A DNA stretch of 64,000 nucleotides from Hyparrhenia diplandra (taxonomy: Eukaryota; Streptophyta; Magnoliopsida; Poales; Poaceae), in contig JADLZK010010441.1 in assembly GCA_015847255.1 (NCBI GenBank), positions 114,773-178,772 of the forward strand, written 5' to 3'. A program made the position numbers and the translations under genes. Under the pieces are notes generated by a model. It ran no database searches. It was given only the letters and a program-made list of their open reading frames with translations, and was not told where the DNA came from. Positions within the stretch are counted from its first letter, which is position 1. Each line of letters opens with the position of its first letter. Positions 58,900 through 64,000 of this stretch are shown piece after piece.

Positions 58900-59400
58900 A
58901 CGCATTTTTCGAGGTTGACCCCCGTATTCTCGGGTTTGAAGACCTTTTCGGTCGGGACAGGCTCTTCGAGGATTTCGTTTTGACGACGATGTCATCGACG
59001 TAAAGCTTCTACAAGCTTCAGGAGCTCCTTGAAGACTTTCGCATACACCTTTGGAAGGTGGCGCGGCTGTTCTTCAAAACCGAAGGGCATCGTTCACGAT
59101 ATGCACGAATCGTAAGCGAATTGATGAGAAGGAGGTGGCGAGCTGATCGAGCTGCGTTCATCGCTATCCCGGTGAGGTGAGGGTAAGCGTCGAGGAAAAC
59201 GGAGGGTTTCGCACGGAGGTGGAGTCAACGATTTGGTCGATCTTGCGGCAAAGAGCGGATCGCCGGGCATGCCTTGTTGAGAACCCGTGTAATCAACACA
59301 CATTCTCCATTTCCCATTCTTCTTCTTGACTGAGTACGGGTTGGCTATCCACTCGGGATGATACACCTCCTTGATAAACCTAAGCGGCTAAGTTTATCTA
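58900..59400 (-). pseudogene. Gypsy reverse transcriptase, broken
   Basis: 59366-59094 starts VYHPEWIANPYSVKKKNGKW then RMCVDYTG, the N-terminal RT motifs. The catalytic YVDDIV is encoded on the minus strand at 59002-58985. Between them the frame is lost by small deletions, and the palm region is shorter than a normal RT. Confidence 0.85.
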
Positions 59401-59639
59401 TCTCCTCGGCGATTGCTTGGCGTCGATCGTGTCGAAACGTCAGCCGTTGCTTCACGGCGAAGCGGGCTTAATGTTCAAGGTGCTGGCGACTTCCTCGTAT
59501 GCTGGCAAGTCAGGGCTCTCTCGCAAACGCGTCGAGGTTTGCTTGGCGGGAGGAAATCGGCAGCTTCGCCTTCCTATTTAGGAAAGGCTCGGACCCCTAC
59601 CAGGGAGCGTGGCCATCGTATCGACCTCTATCTCCTTGG

Positions 59640-60210
59640 CGTCCTTTACCGGGCTCGAAAGTACCTCACGGTCTTCATGAGCTCACCGGATGGCACCGAT
59701 CTCGGCGTTCGAGCCGCCAGCGGCTTCGTGCCCGCGGCTTTCTTGAGCTCGGTGTCCCTCGCCTTTAGTCCGGGCCGCCATCTTGGCAAAGATTCGTCGA
59801 TCTCGACCCGCGGCATCGGCAGATCGATCGGCGGCGGCCTCGCATCTGACGCAGCGTTGCTCGAAGGTGGAGTCGGCGGTGATGACCCTGGGCCCGGGGT
59901 CTTAAGCTGGAGGTGGGGTGTAGTTGGGGGCGCTTGGCGAATTTTCGCATAGCACCCGGTAGCCCCAACAGTTGCATGGTAGGCGTTCTTGAGGAGCACC
60001 TCGAGCGCGGTCTCCTTCCGAAGTTATCGTGCCCGAGAAGGTGACGGGGAGATCGATTACGCCGGCGGGATCATTCGCTTCCCTGGGTGCTACGCCATGG
60101 ATCGGGTCCGTGAGGGGACCGAAGGCGCGCTTTGGTGATGCCGGGGGCACGGGTGCGTGGACGTGAGGAGGTTGAGGCCGCCGTATCCATCAGCACCTTG
60201 CCGGGCGCTT
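59640..60210 (-). pseudogene. Gypsy aspartic protease, broken
   Basis: The active-site region KVLMDTAAS lies near 60190. It is followed by HGVAPREANDPAGVIDLPVTF (60110-60050) and AYHATVGATGCYAK (59985-59940), the order of the Tat-lineage protease. Frames change at least twice. Confidence 0.7.
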
Positions 60211-60499
60211 GGTGTAGATGATGGGATCGACGACGGCGGGTACTCCTCGGGTGCGGGATGTGTCGGGGGATGACGGCCATGTCGAAGGTGATCGCCGAGC
60301 TTCGACCAGCTTGAGGTGGCGCGGCGTCGCGGGCTCGGTGAAGAGGACTTCGGCGGCGCGTGAGCTTCACGTCGGCGTTTGGACTCGTAGCCGGGGCTCC
60401 GCGAAGAGCGGCGTTGGCGGCGCCGTCCTGCGATGTAGGCGTCGTCGCCGCCCGCCCTCGGGCTCTGCCGCCAGCCAGGCTGCACGTTTTGGTCGCCCA

Positions 60500-62600
60500 C
60501 AGCGCCCTCGCCAGCGTGCCCATCACGTGCTTCTTCGAGAGCCGACAGTCCTTCATCTTGTGCTTGGCCGGGACCCTCGTGATGCGGGCGCGGGGCCTCG
60601 AGCATCTTGTCGGCGTGCTCGCGTGGGCGAAGCCTCTTTCCCCTTCAGCGGGTTTTTGCGCTTGTCGCGATGGCGACAAGCTTCGTCGTCGTCGTCACGG
60701 GGCGCTTGTTCTTCTTGTTCTTCCTCTTCGCGGGGGTGGGGCTGATCCGCCCGCTGCCTCGCTGCCGTCGGTCGTGGGTTTGCCCTTTGCCGGGTGACGG
60801 CGGAGGCGGCGTCCTCTCCCTCGGCGTGTCGGTGGTAGGTGAGGAGCTCCCCTTCACGGACTTAGGCTTTTGACGCTGGTGCCAGCCGGAGAGACTCCCC
60901 TCGCAAGTGGTGCCAAGGTAAAGCGGTGATGATCACCGGTCGGAGGCCCTCGGAGAGGTTGTTGCGAAGTTTAGAGAAGGCGCGATGTAGTCAGCGCGTG
61001 CTTTCCCTTCTTCCGCGCATCCCGGAGATCAGGTCGTGACGGCCCGCGAGGTGCCCCGGAAGTTGCCCGGCAAGGCGTCTCGCAAATCCTCCCGGTCGGA
61101 TGGTGCCCTCCGGCAGGTGCTTCGAGAGCAAAGAACGGGCCGAATGCGCAAGATAGAGGGCGGGTTGCGGATGATGAAGTAGTCGCTCGGCTTCTCGGCA
61201 GACAACAGAGGCGGTAGTCTTCGAGCGGTGGCGGGATTACCGGTCTCCGTTGTATACGCACGGTCGGAGCCGAAACGAGAAGGAAGGGCGTCGTGGCGCG
61301 CGCGGAAAAGCCCTTTTAGCCTCCTCGAGCTCGAGCTCGGCGCCGCGATCTCGCACGGAGACGGACTCGGCTGGCGGCGTTTTTCCGTGGGGCTGCGGCC
61401 CTTGTCCTCGTTGCCGTCATGACGCCCCACGCGCATTGTCGTACTAGCGGGCACTTCGTAGTCGCCGCGGCGGGGGCTTGTCGCCGCCCCCGGGGCGCTT
61501 CTGTATCGTAGCGGGCTTCCGCCTTCCGTCGGGCGTTGATGGTGTCACGCGTGCGTCGCGGTTCTCGCCGATCCGGCCGTGCGGCGTGGACCTCCGGATG
61601 AGAGGGAGGCCTCGTGCTCTTCCTGAAGTCGAGCGGTGCGATCGCGGAGCTTGCCACTGCTGTTACTGCCGCCTGCGCCACGAGCTTCTTGATCGCTCGT
61701 GGGCTCGAGCGTGCTGAGGGGTCTCGGGGGGCGGGCGATTCGCGCAGTGGCGGCGGCCGCCAGTTCTGGGAAGCTCTCCCGGAGCACTGGCAGTTGTTAC
61801 CGACATCGTTATGCGTGTCTGATCACAGTCCGGGGCGTCTGGCAGCTGGGCACGCCCGCGGGCGCCCCTTGCTTCTTGCTTTCGGGAGGGCCTCGGCGGC
61901 TCTCACTGGCCGCGCCTCTCTCGAAAACTCCTCAGGCTCCTCCCGGGCCCCTTGACGTGATCGACGGGCGGGTCGCGTTAGTGCCTTGGCGGAGTCTGGG
62001 GGCGCGCCGGCGGTCGGCTGGGGAATGGTCGCCAAGTGGCCGCTCCGGGTGGCACCGCGTAACATTGGCGTGTGGGGTCGCGATCCGTGAGGCTCATCCA
62101 TCGAGGGCGAGCTCGAGCTCATGGACGTGCCTTCGAGGTTCATCGCCCCAAAGGGAGATCCAGGGCGCCGTCGGGGGTACATCTTGGCGAGTAATACCGT
62201 GTGTAGATTTTTCCACCCGTCGTAGCGTGCTTCGCGGCCGGAGGAGGCAGCGTTAGCGATGGAGAAGGTGACATCGCGGAACGCAGCGCTGCGTAGGCTC
62301 GCGTGCCCGGGATGCTCGGGGAGGAGAGATCCTTGATCGGAGGGCGAAAAGCGATCTGCCGGCCCGCGTGTGATGGGAGCTCGCGGGCTTGCGCGAGTCA
62401 CGCATGTCGGCGAGGATGGGAGATCGGGCGGTGTCGCGGAGGCGCACAGGAATGTCCTCCACGCCGCGTCGGGCGGGTGAAGCAGCTCCCGCGAGTGACC
62501 GCCCGGATCGGGGCCGGTGAAGTCGAAGAGTGCCGAGCGCAACACGCGATGCAGCTCCGGTCGTGTATCGGCAGAAGCCATCGAGTGGAAGATCGTCGCA
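60500..62600 (-). pseudogene. Gypsy gag region, broken
   Basis: Minus-strand sequence next to the 5' LTR. Its 3' part holds HKMKDCRLSKKHVMG (about 60560-60510), as in Tat-type gag before the protease. The 5' part (62575-61830) is a long Arg/Ala/Pro-rich frame starting MASADTRPELHRVL. Most of the capsid region (61700-60700) is scrambled by indels. Confidence 0.55.
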
Positions 62601-62604
62601 CTAG

Positions 62605-62636
62605 CGCTCCCCCTACAGCGCGCGCCAAGCGCCGCG
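62605..62636 (-). other. Primer-binding-site region of the gypsy element
   Basis: On the minus strand the 5' LTR ends ...attagacca and is followed by cgcggcgcttggcgcgcgct then gtaggggg, the GGCGCGC/GTAGGGGG sequence usual after 5' LTRs of this group. The exact tRNA match is not clear. Confidence 0.5.
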
Positions 62637-64000
62637 TGGTCTAATACCACCGTCCACGATAATGGTGGCTAGTCGCGGACTCGAATGGCCTAGCTCGAGA
62701 CAATGACACGTGATTTATCTTTGGTTCAGGGGCAAAAGTCGGGGCTCCTAGTCAGTGTGTTCACTACCCGAGCTCAAATGCTCATACCGGTGCGTAAAGC
62801 GGAGCGAGAGGGAGCGGTTCCCAAGTCTCTATGATTGAGCAGCAAGTGCCAATATGAGAGTGAGGGATGCGGATTTGAGAAGAACCGGGCGCGTTGTCCT
62901 TCTTCTTTTCTTGCTTGCCCCAACTGAAGACCCTACCCCTCCTTTTATAGTGGCAAGGGGATAGAACATGAGCTCTCCGAGTTGGGGCGGGGGTAGGTGG
63001 AACAATATGATCCGCGTATGCTTGTCGGCGAAAAAGAAACTCTTGGCTTGGCTAGATGGGTTGGCCATGACTACCTCGAGCTCGGCCTTGGATGCTGCGA
63101 AGCTGGTCGTCGCCATTACATGGCGGTCGGGCATGGGCGGTGGTCATGCGTCGCCTCGTTGACCGTAGTTGGTTGGCTGTCGCCGGTATGGGGGTGCCCA
63201 TATGCAGCGATGGCGTCGGGTGAGTGCGTCTCCGGTCATGATAGGCGGAGTTCTTTAGTAGACAGGATACGACGATCGAGCTCTGGATCGAGCTCTTTGG
63301 TTGGCGGGGCCCCTCTTGAGCTCTTGCGGCCTTGGATGCCAAAATTGGTCGTCATTTGCCGCGCGAATCCGGTCAGTGGCGGTAAAGGGTACTTGCCCGA
63401 CCCCAATCGTGGTTGGAATCGGTCCCGTCGGCGTGGGGGTGTCCATGCCGTGGATGAGGTATCGCGCCGTCGCCTGTACCTGCGCGTACTGTGGGCCACT
63501 GTTGGAGTCATCAGGGCATGGGCGGCAGAGGGCGGGCGATCTTTCCATGCGCGTACTCCGCATAGCCTCGGTGCTGTCGGGGAGTGGTTGGCCAACTCAT
63601 TACTTGCGATCTTCAGCGTGGCGCGCCCGACGAGCTGTCGTAGGCGGGCGTTTGTTGGCGGTTAGCTCGAGCTCGAAGCTCGAGCGAATCGGAGAGAGGT
63701 CGGCGTCTCGGAGAGCTCTAGCGCTAAAGCTTGAAGGCGTCGGCGGGGACCTCGGCGAAGCGGAAAGAGGTCTGCGCTCGAAGCTTCCAGTGCGCGTCGA
63801 AAAGGTTGGCGACGTGAGACCTCGGCGAGGCGGAAAGAGGTCTCTGCTTGTGAAAGAGAGCTCGTCGCGCCAGCGTAACACGCTCTACATTGTAGCGACC
63901 ATATGGGTGGAGGAGAGGTCCTTGGATTAGAATCACACGAGTACGCGCTGTGCGAGGAGGGTGCTTGATTGTGGAGTTGGGGTCGTCCACGATATTGATC
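62637..64000 (-). repeat. Gypsy 5' LTR (right copy, cut by window end)
   Basis: From tggtctaataccaccgtc to attgatc at the window edge. Pairs with 48083-49462, and about ten terminal bases and the target duplication lie outside. Confidence 0.85.

Larger units (their letters stand above)
48083..64000 (-). mobile_element. Tat-lineage Ty3/gypsy retrotransposon (minus strand), right end cut by window
   Basis: LTRs at 48083-49462 (3' LTR in element orientation) and 62637 to the window end (5' LTR, only about 10 bases missing). Between them, read on the minus strand, are gag, protease, RT, RNase H, a second RNase H and integrase, then a long 3' region with antisense genes. Pol order (integrase last), the duplicated RNase H and the antisense gene are hallmarks of the Tat lineage (Grande/Retand/RIRE2 relatives). 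All domains carry many one- to few-base indels, so the copy is defective or badly called. Confidence 0.9.

Overview
This is plant nuclear DNA from a grass (Poaceae). The evidence is GT-AG spliced genes with grass-type GC-rich 5' ends, several Stowaway MITEs, a SIRE-type Ty1/copia element and a Tat-lineage Ty3/gypsy element with an antisense gene. The repeat families look panicoid/Andropogoneae-like (sorghum, sugarcane, Miscanthus or maize relatives), but the species cannot be fixed from sequence alone. There are no bacterial operons, CRISPR arrays or organellar features.

Three host genes are recognisable, all on the + strand. (1) 1-961 is the 3' end of CRD1/CHL27, the chloroplast Mg-protoporphyrin IX monomethyl ester cyclase, in three exons with five single-base frame breaks in short homopolymers. 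(2) 7865-18977 is a complete 12-exon gene for COP9 signalosome subunit 2 (CSN2). Its second intron is 7.1 kb and carries about 5.6 kb of insertion-like DNA, and exon 4 has one missing C. (3) 42232-42926 is a DUF679/DMP-family four-helix membrane protein with a frame break near its N terminus. The breaks look more like consensus-length errors in a noisy assembly than ordinary pseudogene decay, because splice sites and residues are otherwise conserved.

Between the genes the DNA is mostly transposons. 4813-6084 is a Mutator-like element without a transposase, with long inverted arms that both carry tRNA-like Pol III box sequences. LINE remnants lie at about 3200-3415 and 6470-7410. 22089-39037 is a three-layer nest: a roughly 4.7 kb solo gypsy LTR (TSD GTCCC) split by a full-length SIRE-type copia element (24337-36574), whose gag-pol region is itself interrupted by a 2.36 kb solo LTR (TSD GCTAT). 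Four Stowaway MITEs, one other grass MITE, foldbacks and a telomere-like patch lie around the DMP gene.

The last 16 kb (48083 to the window end) is one Tat-lineage gypsy element on the minus strand. It reads, from right to left, 5' LTR, gag, protease, reverse transcriptase, two RNase H domains and integrase. Two plus-strand (antisense) units with TATA boxes then lie before the 3' LTR. The polyprotein is broken by many small indels. The most notable points for follow-up are the two antisense promoters in the Tat element, the tRNA-like boxes in both arms of the Mutator-like element, the sharply local divergence between the two copia LTRs in a CCGG-rich block, and the foldback upstream of the DMP gene.
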